A stretch of 64,000 nt of DNA from Hyphomicrobiales bacterium (GCA_900466605.1 UBMU01000037.1:85863-149862), one strand, 5' to 3'. Shown: positions 42,075-51,277, numbered from the stretch's first letter. Notes: generated from the letters alone by a model not told the origin. Made by a program: numbers and translations.

Positions 42075-43004
42075 ATGAATCCAGATTTCCTCGTCACCCA
42101 TTCCGGTGGCTTCCATGCCGATGAAGTGTTGTCGAGCGTCATTCTGACCCAGCTCTTCCCTGAAGCTCGTGTGGTCCGCAGCAGAGCGCCAGAGTGGATC
42201 AAACCGGGCGCCGACCGTATCATCTATGACGTCGGCGGCGCTTACGATGTCGAGGCTTGCATCTTCGATCACCATCAGCGCGCCGCGCCCCTGCGAGAGG
42301 ATGGGCAGCCCTACAGCTCGTTCGGTCTGATCTGGAAGCACTATGGTCGCGACTATCTCGTTGCCACCGGTGCTCCAGAAGAGCATGTCGAGGCATTGCA
42401 TGCCTCGTTCGATCTTGCCTTCGTGCTGCCGATCGATCTGACGGACAATGGTGCGCTCAGCCCGTCCGGGCCGCTGGCCGGGCTAACACTGCCGGCATTG
42501 CTGGAAACCTTGAAGCCGGTGTTCGATGATACCGATCCGAATGCCGACGATCGCAAATTTCAAGATGCCGTAGTCATCGCCCGCAGCTTCGTCGAGGCGA
42601 GGATTGCCCAGAGCGCTGCCAAGTTGCGGGCCGAAGCTGTGGTTCTTCAGGCAATAGTGCATACGGGGCAGGGGCGCGTTCTTGAACTTCCGACGGGAAT
42701 GCCTTTCCGCCCCGCGATCGTGAAGGCGGGTGCCGATCACCTTCTCTTTGTCGTTCATCCGCGGGAGAAGGATTGGTGTGTCACCGGTATTCGCCGCGGG
42801 GACGAGGGCTTTGAGCTTCGAGCGGACCTGCCTGCGGCCTGGGCCGGGCTGACCAATCACGATCTGGAGACTGTCTCCGGTGTCAAGGGTGCAACGTTCT
42901 GTCACAACGGCCGCTTCGTAGCGGCAGCCAAGACCCGCGAGGCCGCATTGGCGATGGCGGATTTGGCCGTGCAGGAAGCCCTTGCCGTCGGAGCCGTGAG
43001 CTGA
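42075..43004 (+). CDS. MYG1/UPF0160 family metal-dependent hydrolase-like protein
   Basis: The 309-residue protein has the DHH-like features of the MYG1 family: VTHSGGFHADEVLSSVILTQLF at the N-terminus and IFDHHQRAAPLREDGQPYSSFGLIWKHYG, giving the metal-binding His and Asp residues. The C-terminal part (CVTGIRRGDEGFELRADLPAAWAGLTNHDLETVSGVKGATFCHNGRFVAAAKTREAALAMA) is also typical. Eukaryotic MYG1 is a 3'-5' RNA exonuclease; the bacterial role is not defined. It stands alone, with no operon partners. Confidence 0.88.
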   Translation: MNPDFLVTHSGGFHADEVLSSVILTQLFPEARVVRSRAPEWIKPGADRIIYDVGGAYDVEACIFDHHQRAAPLREDGQPYSSFGLIWKHYGRDYLVATGAPEEHVEALHASFDLAFVLPIDLTDNGALSPSGPLAGLTLPALLETLKPVFDDTDPNADDRKFQDAVVIARSFVEARIAQSAAKLRAEAVVLQAIVHTGQGRVLELPTGMPFRPAIVKAGADHLLFVVHPREKDWCVTGIRRGDEGFELRADLPAAWAGLTNHDLETVSGVKGATFCHNGRFVAAAKTREAALAMADLAVQEALAVGAVS

Positions 43005-43199
43005 GGTAGGCGAGAGCCTCCAGTCTGACGGGCTGGTGTCACAACGGCTGCGAAGTAGGCGGCCGTCTGTTGGCAACATGCCGCTCACGCCGTCCTCGGT
43101 CGCTACACTCTGACCATCTCCTTCTACGCACTGTATTTTTTTGCTGCGTCCTGTCGGATGTCGCGCTACTCCTTCGTCATTCAGGAAGAGGAGCAAGAC

Positions 43200-43574
43200 A
43201 TGCTTTATGCAATTCTTTGTTATGCCAATGAAGAGACCGTGTTCTCCTGGACCAAGGAGGAGGAGGACGCCGTAATGGCGAAGCTCTACGCCGTCCAGGC
43301 GCCCCTGGCCGAGCGCGGCAAGCTTGGCCCCGTCGGGCGGCTGATGCCGACGACGGCGGCGACCACTGTGCGCAAGGGCAAGGAAGAACCGCTCGTTCTC
43401 GACGGTCCATTCGCGGAAACGAAGGAAGCGCTCCTCGGCTTTTACGTGGTCGATTTCGACACGCTGGAGGAGGCGGTTGCGTTCTCCAAGGAGCTTTCCT
43501 CGGTCAATCCGGGTTCGACCTCTTACGAAATTCGGCCGTTCTACGTGTTCCGACCGGGAGATGCTTCGACATGA
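43200..43574 (+). CDS. YCII / DGPF domain protein
   Basis: The 124-residue protein starts at 43200, after GGAAGAGGAGCAAGAC. It carries the DGPF motif (LVLDGPFAETKEALLGFYVVD) and ends with YEIRPFYVF. Such YCII-related proteins are the standard partners of ECF42-type sigma factors. Its stop overlaps the sigma gene start by four bases (ATGA), so the two are co-translated. The molecular activity is unknown; YCII relatives have a ferredoxin-like fold with a possible His-Asp site. Confidence 0.9.
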   Translation: MLYAILCYANEETVFSWTKEEEDAVMAKLYAVQAPLAERGKLGPVGRLMPTTAATTVRKGKEEPLVLDGPFAETKEALLGFYVVDFDTLEEAVAFSKELSSVNPGSTSYEIRPFYVFRPGDAST

Positions 43575-44818
43575 CAGACATTGCCTGGATCGACGTGACG
43601 CTTGCCTCGGCCCGGCCGAAGGCGCTTGGCGCGCTGCTCAGATACTTCCGCGATCTCGATATCGCGGAGGAGGCCTTTCAGGAGGCCTGCCTGCGCGCCA
43701 TCCGCACCTGGCCGGACAAGGGGCCGCCACGCGATCCGACGGCATGGCTGATCTTCGTCGGCCGCAACAGCGGCATCGACACCGTACGTAAGCGTTCGAA
43801 GACACAGGCTCTTCCCGACGAGGAACTGATCTCCGATACCAGCGACGCCGAAAGCGACATCGCCGAACGGCTCGACAATTCCAACTATCGTGACGATATC
43901 CTGCGGCTGCTCTTCATCTGCTGCCATCCGGATCTGCCGGCGACACAGCAGATCGCGCTGGCGCTCCGCATCGTCTCCGGACTTACCGTGCAGCAGATCG
44001 CGCGTGCCTTCCTTGTCGGCGAAAGCGCGATGGAGCAGCGGATCACGCGTGCCAAGGCGCGCGTTGCCAAGGCGGGCGTGCCTTTCGAGACGCCGGATGC
44101 GCAGGAACGTGCCGAGCGGCTCTCGATCGTCAGCACGATGATCTACCTCATCTTCAACGAAGGCTACAGCCAGGCCGATCCGAAGCACGATGCTTGTGCC
44201 TTCAGTGACGAGGCGATCCGGCTAGCGCGGCTTTTGCTGCGCATTTTCCCCGGCGAACCCGAACTGATGGGTCTGTTGGCGCTGATGCTCCTGCAGATCT
44301 CGCGGCGCCAGGCGCGCTTCAACGGCGAAAACGACATTGTGCTGCTCGAAGATCAGGATCGCTCGCTGTGGAACCTGGAGCTGATCAACGAGGCGCTGGC
44401 GCTGCTCGACAAGGCGATCCGCCATCGCCAGCCCGGGCCCTATCAGCTGCAGGCGGCGATCGCGGCGCTGCATTCGCGCGCCAAGCGCGCCGAGGATACG
44501 GATTGGGAAGAGATCGAGCTGCTCTATCGGGCGCTGGAGCGCATTCAGCCGTCGCCCGTGATTACGCTCAACCGCGCCGTTGCCGTCTCCAAGCTCAGGG
44601 GGGCAGATGAGGCGTTGGCACTTGTCGAAACGCTTGGCGAAAAGCTCGATGGTTATTTCTACTACCACGGTCTGCGTGGCGGCCTGCTGAAGCAACTCGG
44701 CCGCGCCCGTGAGGCGCATGAGGCTTTTGATCGCGCAATCGCGCTTGCTCACTCAGCGGCGGAAGCCGCCCATATCCGCCAGCAGATCGACAGCCTCGTG
44801 CAGCCGGTCGCGAAATAG
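43571..44818 (+). CDS. ECF42-type RNA polymerase sigma factor with C-terminal TPR-like domain
   Basis: The 415-residue protein has sigma region 2 (LLRYFRDLDIAEEAFQEACLRAIRTWPDKGPPRDPTAWLIFVGRNSGIDTVRKR) and region 4 (LALRIVSGLTVQQIARAFLVGESAMEQRITRAKARV) in the first 190 residues, followed by a long helical domain (DUF6596/TPR-like). The length, the extension and the DGPF partner match the ECF42 group, in which no anti-sigma factor is encoded nearby and the C-terminal domain is thought to control activity. It may direct transcription of its own cluster; a matching promoter could not be picked by eye. Confidence 0.93.
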   Translation: MTDIAWIDVTLASARPKALGALLRYFRDLDIAEEAFQEACLRAIRTWPDKGPPRDPTAWLIFVGRNSGIDTVRKRSKTQALPDEELISDTSDAESDIAERLDNSNYRDDILRLLFICCHPDLPATQQIALALRIVSGLTVQQIARAFLVGESAMEQRITRAKARVAKAGVPFETPDAQERAERLSIVSTMIYLIFNEGYSQADPKHDACAFSDEAIRLARLLLRIFPGEPELMGLLALMLLQISRRQARFNGENDIVLLEDQDRSLWNLELINEALALLDKAIRHRQPGPYQLQAAIAALHSRAKRAEDTDWEEIELLYRALERIQPSPVITLNRAVAVSKLRGADEALALVETLGEKLDGYFYYHGLRGGLLKQLGRAREAHEAFDRAIALAHSAAEAAHIRQQIDSLVQPVAK

Positions 44819-44920
44819 TTTTCAAAAATATCCTGCTCGGTTGTCGGAACCGGAAAACCTCCCACGTCCTTGTAACAACCTGATCGAAAACAGGTTTCGC
44901 TCAACAGGAGGAATGCTGAA

Positions 44921-45388
44921 ATGACTGAGGAAGCTCAACACGAACTGGTTCTTGTGCGTGAATTCGATGCCCCGCGCGAGAAGATTTTCAAGGCCTGGAC
45001 CGATCCTGTTCTGATGAAGGAATGGTTCGTGCCGCGTCCCTGGAGCATCGCTGACGTGCAGATTGATGCACGGCCGGGCGGCTCGAATCTCATCGTTATG
45101 CGCAGCCCCGAGGGCCAGGAATTTCCGAATCGCGGCGTCTATCTGGAGATCGTTGAGAACGAAAAGATTGTCTTCACGGACGCTTTCACCAGTTCGTGGG
45201 TACCATCCGAAAAACCGTTTTTCGTCGGCATCATCCTGCTCGAAGACCTTGGCAACGGGCGAACGAAATATACCGCCAAGGCGAGACATTGGACGGCGGC
45301 TGACAAGGAGCAGCACGAGCAGATGGGCTTCCACGAAGGCTGGGGCAAATGCGCGGACCAGCTCGCCGAACTGCTTCCGAAGATCTGA
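44921..45388 (+). CDS. SRPBCC / AHA1-like domain protein
   Basis: The 155-residue protein starts at 44921 after AACAGGAGGAATGCTGAA. It opens with HELVLVREFDAPREKIFKAWTDPVLMKEWFVPRPW, characteristic of the AHSA1/CalC-type START superfamily, and has a hydrophobic pocket fold by family. It follows the ECF42 sigma gene by about 100 bases and precedes a DoxX-like gene by 29, so it likely belongs to the sigma factor's target unit. The ligand is unknown. Confidence 0.88.
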   Translation: MTEEAQHELVLVREFDAPREKIFKAWTDPVLMKEWFVPRPWSIADVQIDARPGGSNLIVMRSPEGQEFPNRGVYLEIVENEKIVFTDAFTSSWVPSEKPFFVGIILLEDLGNGRTKYTAKARHWTAADKEQHEQMGFHEGWGKCADQLAELLPKI

Positions 45389-45417
45389 AATCGGAATCGA
45401 AACAGGGGGATAGAGGC

Positions 45418-45834
45418 ATGTCTGCAATTGTTGAATCACATGCGCGGTTGCCGCGCTGGCAAACCATCACCGGCACGGTGATGAGCGGGTTGATCGTGGC
45501 GTTCCTCGTTTTTGATGGAGCGATCAAACTGGCGCCGATCGCGCCAGTCACGGAGACGATGGCTGCGCTTGGCTATTCGGGCGATCCGATGCTTGCACGC
45601 GGTCTCGGCATCGTGACGCTGTTGTGCGCGCTGCTCTACGCCATTCCGCGGACGTCGGTGCTCGGGGCGATCTTGCTCACCGGTTTGCTCGGCGGTGCAA
45701 TCGCAACGCATCTGCGTGTCGGGAGCCCGATTTTTTCGCACCTGCTCTTCGGCGCCTATCTCGGGCTGATTGCCTGGGGCGGTCTTTATCTCAGATACGA
45801 AGCTGTTCGGAAAATGATTCCATTCAAGCTTTGA
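45418..45834 (+). CDS. DoxX-like family membrane protein
   Basis: The 138-residue protein starts at 45418 with GGGGGATAGAGGC upstream. Four hydrophobic segments are visible (ITGTVMSGLIVAFLVFDGAIKL; GLGIVTLLCALLYAI; VLGAILLTGLLGGAIATHL; LLFGAYLGLIAWGGLYL) as in DoxX-like proteins. HLRVGSPIFSHLLFG is a typical signature. Such proteins often accompany ECF sigma and AHA1-like genes; the role is unclear but is linked to oxidative or redox stress in some bacteria. Confidence 0.88.
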   Translation: MSAIVESHARLPRWQTITGTVMSGLIVAFLVFDGAIKLAPIAPVTETMAALGYSGDPMLARGLGIVTLLCALLYAIPRTSVLGAILLTGLLGGAIATHLRVGSPIFSHLLFGAYLGLIAWGGLYLRYEAVRKMIPFKL

Positions 45835-45985
45835 AGTCGTTGATTTCAGAATCGGAATCCGCCGCGATCCCTTGGTCGCGGCGGCCTGCCTATCGATATT
45901 CTCGAACGATCGGTTCCAGAATTTGTATTTGCGCCGAGGCGGCTCCAGCCTTATCTCCGTCTCTAGATTCAACGGGATGCGAGCC

Positions 45986-47047
45986 ATGGAACTAGGCCTC
46001 TACACTTTCGCCGACGTGAACCCGAATCCGAGCCGCAGCAAGGGTGAGGAAGGCGCAGAGCGATTGAAGCATCTGCTGGAGGAAATCGAACTCGCCGATC
46101 AGGTCGGGCTCGATGTCTTCGGGTTGGGTGAGCATCACCGGCCAGACTATGCGGCTTCCGCTCCGGCCGTCGCGTTGGCCGCCGCTGCCGTGAAGACCAA
46201 GAACATCCGGCTGACCAGCGCGGTGACCGTGTTGAGCTCGGAAGATCCGGTTCGCGTCTTTCAGCAGTTCGCGACGCTCGATCTGCTCTCCAATGGGCGG
46301 GCGGAGATCATGGCCGGGCGAGGTTCGTTCATCGAGTCCTTCCCGCTCTTCGGCTACAATCTGGAAGACTACGACCAGCTGTTCGAGGAGAAACTCGACC
46401 TGCTGATGGCCCTGCGCAACAATGAGACCGTCACCTGGTCGGGCGAACTCCATGCGCCAATCAATGGGCGCGGAGTTTACCCGCGTCCATTGCAGGACCC
46501 GTTGCCTTTGTGGATCGCGGTTGGCGGAACGCCGCAATCGGTCGCGCGCGCCGGTGCGATGGGCTTGCCGGTGGCGCTGGCGATCATTGGCGGCGAGCCG
46601 CGGCGCTTTGCACCACTGTTCGATCTCTACCGCGAAGCGTCGCGACGGGCAGGGCAGGAGGCGTCGAAGCTCAAGACCAGCATTAACGTCCATGGCTTCA
46701 TCGCGGACACGACGGATGTTGCGGCCAATCAGTTCTATGGTCCGCAGGCCGAGGTGATGAACCGGATCGGCCGCGAGCGCGGGTGGGGGCCGACGAACCG
46801 GGCGCACTTCGACATGTCGCGCGGGCCGAACGGCGCGCTCTTCGTGGGCGAGCCGGAAGTGGTTGCCGAGAAGATCATCGCGCAGCATCGGCTGTTCAAG
46901 AACGACCGTTTCCTGCTGCAGATGGCGATCGGCCTGATGCCCCATGACCAGATCATGCGCGGCATCGAGCTGTACGGCACGAAAGTCGCGCCGATCGTCA
47001 GAAAGGCATTGACTGAAAGCGGCGAAGGGGCGAAAGCCACCGCCTGA
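45986..47047 (+). CDS. LLM class (luciferase-like) flavin-dependent monooxygenase
   Basis: The 353-residue protein begins MELGLYTFADVNPNP (ATG 45986; ATG 45977 also possible). It is a luciferase-like TIM barrel with GLGEHHRPDYAASAPAVALAAAAVKTKNIRLTSAVTVLSSEDPVRVFQQFATLDLLSNGRAEIMAGRGSFIESFPLFG, the flavin-binding core of this family. It uses reduced FMN or F420-like cofactor; in proteobacteria FMNH2 is expected, supplied by a reductase such as the one at 4751. It stands alone after the DoxX-like gene, and the substrate is unknown. Confidence 0.9.
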   Translation: MELGLYTFADVNPNPSRSKGEEGAERLKHLLEEIELADQVGLDVFGLGEHHRPDYAASAPAVALAAAAVKTKNIRLTSAVTVLSSEDPVRVFQQFATLDLLSNGRAEIMAGRGSFIESFPLFGYNLEDYDQLFEEKLDLLMALRNNETVTWSGELHAPINGRGVYPRPLQDPLPLWIAVGGTPQSVARAGAMGLPVALAIIGGEPRRFAPLFDLYREASRRAGQEASKLKTSINVHGFIADTTDVAANQFYGPQAEVMNRIGRERGWGPTNRAHFDMSRGPNGALFVGEPEVVAEKIIAQHRLFKNDRFLLQMAIGLMPHDQIMRGIELYGTKVAPIVRKALTESGEGAKATA

Positions 47048-47153
47048 AATTGGAGCATGATGCCGTAAAGGATGAATTGGATTCCGATCGTCGTCGTGCT
47101 CTCATCCTGATCGAGAGCCGGCCGACCGGCCGAACAAGGCCGGATAGACATTC

Positions 47154-47912
47154 ATGATCATCGAAAGCGAAGACGAACTCCTCAGGCTGAAGGAAATCGG
47201 CCGTATCTGTGCCGAGGCCTTGCAGGTCATGGGGGCTTCGCTTGAGCCTGGCATTACGACGCTTGAGCTCGATCAGATCGGTCGCAGGGTGCTTGAAGAG
47301 GCCGGTGCGCGTTCCGCTCCCGAACTCTGCTACCAGTTTCCCGGTGCGACCTGCATCAGCGTCAATGAAGAAATAGCCCATGGCATTCCGGGGCCGCGCG
47401 TCATTCGCCCCGGAGACCTTGTCAATATCGATGTGTCAGCGGAGAAGGACGGGTTCTTCTCCGACACGGGCGCGTCCTTCAGTCTTCCGCCGCACAAGTC
47501 GAAGATTGAAAAGCTCTGCCGGGACGGCAAACGAGCGCTGTGGGTGGGCCTCAATCAGGTGAAGTCGGGCGAACCGCTCGCCAAGATCGGCCAGGCGGTC
47601 GGCGCTTTTGCCTTGAAAAACCGCTATACACTTGTCGCCAATCTGGCGAGCCATGGTGTCGGCCGTTCGCTGCACGAGGAGCCGGCCGAACTCTCGACGT
47701 GGCCGGATCCATCCGAAAAGCGGATGATGACGGAAGGTCTCGTCTTCACAGTTGAGCCGTTTCTGTCTCTCGGGGCAACATGGGCAGAAGGGGGGGATGA
47801 TGCCTGGACGCTCTATTCCGATCCGAAGGCGCCGACCGTGCAGTACGAACATACGGTCGTTGCGACACGGAACGGCCCGCTGATCCTTACTCTGCCTGAA
47901 GGCAGCGCCTGA
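47154..47912 (+). CDS. map: Methionine aminopeptidase, type I
   Basis: The 252-residue metalloprotease removes N-terminal Met from nascent proteins. The metal ligands are in VNIDVSAEKDGFFSDTG (two Asp), SHGVGRSLHEEP (His), VFTVEPFLS (Glu) and YEHTVVAT (Glu). Substrate His is in EEIAHGIPGPR. The N-terminal extension is short, as in stand-alone MetAP-Ia. The sequence and isolated position beside a PadR regulator suggest this is an extra copy rather than the housekeeping one, but that is only inferred. It converges with padR, with three bases between stop codons. Confidence 0.9.
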   Translation: MIIESEDELLRLKEIGRICAEALQVMGASLEPGITTLELDQIGRRVLEEAGARSAPELCYQFPGATCISVNEEIAHGIPGPRVIRPGDLVNIDVSAEKDGFFSDTGASFSLPPHKSKIEKLCRDGKRALWVGLNQVKSGEPLAKIGQAVGAFALKNRYTLVANLASHGVGRSLHEEPAELSTWPDPSEKRMMTEGLVFTVEPFLSLGATWAEGGDDAWTLYSDPKAPTVQYEHTVVATRNGPLILTLPEGSA

Positions 47913-47915
47913 TCG

Positions 47916-48485
47916 TCAGTCGCCCGAGCGACCACTGGCAAGAATCTCGCCCGCAGCGCGTTCCAGGATGCCGGCGATGCGCTTGGCCTCGTCCTTCGAC
48001 CAGGGATAACGCAGCCGGAGCGCCGATTTCAATAGCATGCGTGCCGCCGCGACTTCGCTCTTGTCGTCGGGGAAGCTGTCATCATCCCGTTCGCCAACGC
48101 GGCTTTCGGGGTCGAAGATCTTGCGGACGTGCGCCATCTTCGAGGCAATTCCCTCCAACTTGCCCAGCGTCATATCGATCATCGTGCGGTTCTCGTCGAC
48201 AAGTCTGCGGCCGCTGTCGGTGATGCGGTAGAGCTTCTTGGCGCCCTCGCTCTCCACGTCGGCGAGGCCGGTTTCCTCCAGGTAGGTCAGCGCCGGATAG
48301 ATCACGCCGGGGCTTGGTACATAGAAGCCGCCTGAACGTTCCTCCAAAAGCTTGATCAGCTCGTAGCCGTGGCGCGGCTGCTCGACGAGCAGGGACAGAA
48401 TTACCAACTGCAGGTCGCCTGACGCGAATTTCCGCCCCATGCGAAAACCGCCGCCGCCCATCATTCCACCTCGAAAACCTCTCAT
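47916..48485 (-). CDS. PadR family transcriptional regulator
   Basis: The 189-residue protein starts with a Gly/Arg/Met-rich leader (MRGFRGGMMGGGGFRMGRKFASGDLQL), then a winged helix of the PadR type (LQLVILSLLVEQPRHGYELIKLLEERSGGFYVPSPGVIYPALTYLEETGLAD) and the C-terminal dimerisation helices. PadR proteins repress genes for phenolic or multidrug export. It is divergent from the MFS gene at 48611, and inverted repeats lie between them at 48502-48540, fitting control of the transporter and of itself. Confidence 0.92.
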   Translation of the reverse strand: MRGFRGGMMGGGGFRMGRKFASGDLQLVILSLLVEQPRHGYELIKLLEERSGGFYVPSPGVIYPALTYLEETGLADVESEGAKKLYRITDSGRRLVDENRTMIDMTLGKLEGIASKMAHVRKIFDPESRVGERDDDSFPDDKSEVAAARMLLKSALRLRYPWSKDEAKRIAGILERAAGEILASGRSGD

Positions 48486-48501
48486 AGGTCACTCCTTTGA
48501 T

Positions 48502-48540
48502 GTATCTTTCACTATGTCGTAAACATATATCGTAAGATAC
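48502..48540. promoter_or_regulatory. PadR operator-like inverted repeat
   Basis: GTATCTT (48502-48508) and AAGATAC (48534-48540) form an inverted repeat, with AT-rich DNA and TATGTCGTAA / TATATCGTAA near-repeats inside. It begins 17 bases upstream of the PadR start and is AT-rich, unlike its surroundings. Confidence 0.55.
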
Positions 48541-48610
48541 TCTGTTTCAAGAAGGCGAAGTGATTTTGCTCGATTGATCGATCCATCAGAAAATCTTGAT
48601 TGTCGTCTTC

Positions 48611-49819
48611 ATGCTGCAGCGCGATAAACGCGCCATGTTGGCACGTAATGAAACCGTCTCCGAAAACCTGTTCGAAACCGGATTAGCAGGCGCGATCGCA
48701 ATGGCTGCCGCCATGGGATTTGGTCGATTTTCCTACACGCCGATCCTGCCAAGCATGATCAGCGGCGTGCCACTCTCGACCGCGGACGCAGGCTTCATCG
48801 CCTCGGCGAATTTTGTCGGATATCTCGTTGGCGCTGTTCTTGCCGCCTACGGCTGGGCATCCGGTCGTGAGCGTAGCGTTGCACTGCTTGCCCTTGCGGC
48901 GACCGCGCTCCTTCTCGCCGCGATGGCAATGACGACATCCGTTCCAGTCTTTGCTGCCATCCGTTTCCTTGCGGGCGTGGCCAGTGCCTTCGCGCTCGTT
49001 TTCAGTTCGTCGATCGTGCTCAGTCACGGGGCACTGGCTGGAAACGATCACGTGCAGGCGGCGCATTTTGGTGGTCCGGGCGCAGGTATTGCGCTTTCGT
49101 CCGTCATGGTGCTGCTGGTTGGGCTGTTCTATCAGGGTAGTGCTGACGCGTGGCGAGTATCGTGGATCGGTGGCGCCATTTACTCGGTGCTCAGCCTTGT
49201 GGCCGTTTGGTGGCTTCTTCCGGCAGGCCCGGCAGCCTCGGCCAAAACCGGGAAGGAACCGCCGATTGGCTGGAGCCTTCCGATGCTGCTTGTGACGGCA
49301 TCCTATGGTCTGTTCGGGTTCGGCTATGTGATCACGGGCACGTTTCTGGTCACGATCGCGCGCATGGACGCCGCCGGGCCAACGGTTGAATTTCTCTGTT
49401 GGTTCATCGCGGGGGTGACCGCTTCCGTAGCGCTGTTTGCATGGAAACCGCTCGTCCGCCCGCTGGGATTGGGGAGAGTCTATGTGGCTGCACTGCTGGT
49501 CGAGGCGGTTGGGGTGCTGGCGACTGTTGTCCTGCCGCATTCGGCGGCACCGCTCATCGGTGGCGCGCTGTTTGGGGCAACTTTCCTCGCTATTACCGCG
49601 TACGGGCTGCAGATTGGTCGCAAGCTTTCGCCGGCCAGTCCGCGCCGGATACTGGCGACAATGACCGCAGCCTTTGGGGTTGGTCAGATCGTCGGCCCGA
49701 TTGTTGCCGGCTGGATGGCCGAGCAAACCGGCAGCTTCACCACGCCGACCTACACCGCAGCGGCAGCGCTTCTGGTATGCGCGGCGCTGGTGATGCCGGT
49801 CGCCAGGAAGTTGTCATAG
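48611..49819 (+). CDS. YbfB/YjiJ family MFS transporter
   Basis: The inner-membrane protein is about 402 residues from ATG 48611 (48635 is an alternative; neither has a strong ribosome site). The family opening is clear (AMAAAMGFGRFSYTPILPSMI, then ASANFVGYLVGAVLAA) and twelve hydrophobic segments follow. It is a paralogue of 10718-11929. Divergence from PadR suggests it is a regulated exporter. Function of this family is not established. Confidence 0.9.
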   Translation: MLQRDKRAMLARNETVSENLFETGLAGAIAMAAAMGFGRFSYTPILPSMISGVPLSTADAGFIASANFVGYLVGAVLAAYGWASGRERSVALLALAATALLLAAMAMTTSVPVFAAIRFLAGVASAFALVFSSSIVLSHGALAGNDHVQAAHFGGPGAGIALSSVMVLLVGLFYQGSADAWRVSWIGGAIYSVLSLVAVWWLLPAGPAASAKTGKEPPIGWSLPMLLVTASYGLFGFGYVITGTFLVTIARMDAAGPTVEFLCWFIAGVTASVALFAWKPLVRPLGLGRVYVAALLVEAVGVLATVVLPHSAAPLIGGALFGATFLAITAYGLQIGRKLSPASPRRILATMTAAFGVGQIVGPIVAGWMAEQTGSFTTPTYTAAAALLVCAALVMPVARKLS

Positions 49820-49837
49820 CGCGTTACAAGTGCGTAA

Positions 49838-49856
49838 CAATGGGATGAGCCCATTG
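49838..49856. terminator. Hairpin after the MFS gene
   Basis: CAATGGG (49838-49844) pairs with CCCATTG (49850-49856) with a 5-base loop, 18 bases after the stop. There is no T-run; it could instead lie in the bacA leader. Confidence 0.35.
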
Positions 49857-49942
49857 CCGCTCTGCAAGAACTGCCGTAGTTTTCGCCGCAATTGGTCTGT
49901 TAGAGACTCCGAAGACTCCAGTTCAGGAAAGCAAGCTCTCCC

Positions 49943-51208
49943 GTGTTCGTCTCCTATTTTCCCAAGCCCAGGGTTTTCTTCATATCAGCTGTTGCTTGGG
50001 CACTTCTTGCCGTGATCTTTTGGTATTTCGTGGGTTCCAGCCTCGGATCGCTGATTGGCCTCCCGCCGCTGCCTCCGGGGCAGGACGCTCCGATCGGTGT
50101 TTCGGTCTTCTGGTCAGCTCCGTTCCTGTGGTTTTACATCTATTATGCCGTGGCGGTCGCGCTCTTCGCCGCATTCTGGTTCACCTACAGCCCGCATCGC
50201 TGGCAGATGTGGTCTGTGCTGGGCTCGGCACTGATCATCTTCAACACCTACTTTTCGGTTCAGGTAAGCGTAGCAATCAATGCGTGGTACGGACCATTCT
50301 ACGATCTGATCCAGCAGGCGCTCGCAAAGACGGCGCCGGTCACCGCGTCGCAACTCTACCTCGGCATGCTTGGCTTTGCTGGTATCGCCTTCGTGGCGAT
50401 CACCGTTGGTGTGCTGAACCTGTTCTTCGTCAGCCATTGGATCTTCCGCTGGCGCACGGCGATGAACGAATACTACATGGCACATTGGCCGAAGCTCAGA
50501 CACATCGAAGGTGCTTCGCAGCGCGTTCAGGAAGACACGATGCGCTTCTCGTCGACCGTGGAAAGCCTCGGCGTCAGCCTCGTCAGCTCGGTCATGACGC
50601 TGATTGCCTTCCTGCCGGTTCTGTTCAAGATCGGTGCCAGCATCACCGAGCTGCCGCTCATCGGTGAGGTGCCTCATGCGCTCGTCTGGGCCGCATTGTT
50701 CTGGTCGATCTTCGGAACGGTCTTTCTCGGATTGGTCGGTATCAAGCTGCCGGGCCTCGAGTTCCGCAACCAGCGCGTCGAAGCGTCCTACCGCAAGGAA
50801 CTCGTCTATGGCGAAGACCATGCAGATCGGGCGACGCCGCCGACGGTGGCCGAGCTCTTCGCCAATGTGCGCCGCAACTACTTCCGGCTTTATTTCCACT
50901 ACATGTATTTCAACGTCGCCCGCATCTTCTATCTGCAGGCCGACAACCTGTTCAGCCTGATCGTGCTGGTGCCGTCGATCGTTGCCGGCAAGCTCACGCT
51001 CGGCCTGCTGACGCAGATCAACAACGTCTTCGACCAGGTGCGCGGTTCGTTCCAGTATCTCGTCAATTCCTGGACGACGATCGTTGAGCTGCTATCGATC
51101 TACAAGCGCCTGCGCACTTTTGAATCCGCTATCGATGGTGAGCCGTTGCCTGATATCGACCAGCGCTATCTGGAGCGCGAGGCTGGCATCATCCACGCCG
51201 ACGGCTAG
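49943..51208 (+). CDS. bacA: BacA/SbmA peptide transporter
   Basis: The 421-residue inner-membrane protein belongs to the SbmA/BacA family. It starts with GTG 49943 (VFVSYFPKPRVFFISAVAWALLAV), matching the usual rhizobial start. Several membrane spans, NAWYGPFYDLIQQAL, IFRWRTAMNEYYMAHWPKLRHIEGASQRVQEDTMRFSSTVE and the C-terminal FDQVRGSFQYLVNSWTTIVELLSIYKRLRTFE are family hallmarks. BacA imports antimicrobial peptides such as legume NCR peptides and affects very-long-chain fatty acid lipid A; it is essential for chronic infection in several rhizobia. Rhizobial BacA lacks an ABC ATPase, and none is fused here. Confidence 0.95.
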   Translation: MFVSYFPKPRVFFISAVAWALLAVIFWYFVGSSLGSLIGLPPLPPGQDAPIGVSVFWSAPFLWFYIYYAVAVALFAAFWFTYSPHRWQMWSVLGSALIIFNTYFSVQVSVAINAWYGPFYDLIQQALAKTAPVTASQLYLGMLGFAGIAFVAITVGVLNLFFVSHWIFRWRTAMNEYYMAHWPKLRHIEGASQRVQEDTMRFSSTVESLGVSLVSSVMTLIAFLPVLFKIGASITELPLIGEVPHALVWAALFWSIFGTVFLGLVGIKLPGLEFRNQRVEASYRKELVYGEDHADRATPPTVAELFANVRRNYFRLYFHYMYFNVARIFYLQADNLFSLIVLVPSIVAGKLTLGLLTQINNVFDQVRGSFQYLVNSWTTIVELLSIYKRLRTFESAIDGEPLPDIDQRYLEREAGIIHADG

Positions 51209-51218
51209 TGCCGTCGGC
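51197..51218 (+). terminator. Hairpin overlapping the bacA stop codon
   Basis: GCCGACGG (51197-51204) pairs with CCGTCGGC (51211-51218), and the 6-base loop contains the TAG stop. No T-run follows, so it may act as a weak terminator or a 3'-end stabiliser. Confidence 0.4.
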
Positions 51219-51277
51219 TGACCTCGGTTAGACCGGCCTTCTATAGAGCCGAATACTCCCGCGTGACTGGACGCTTC

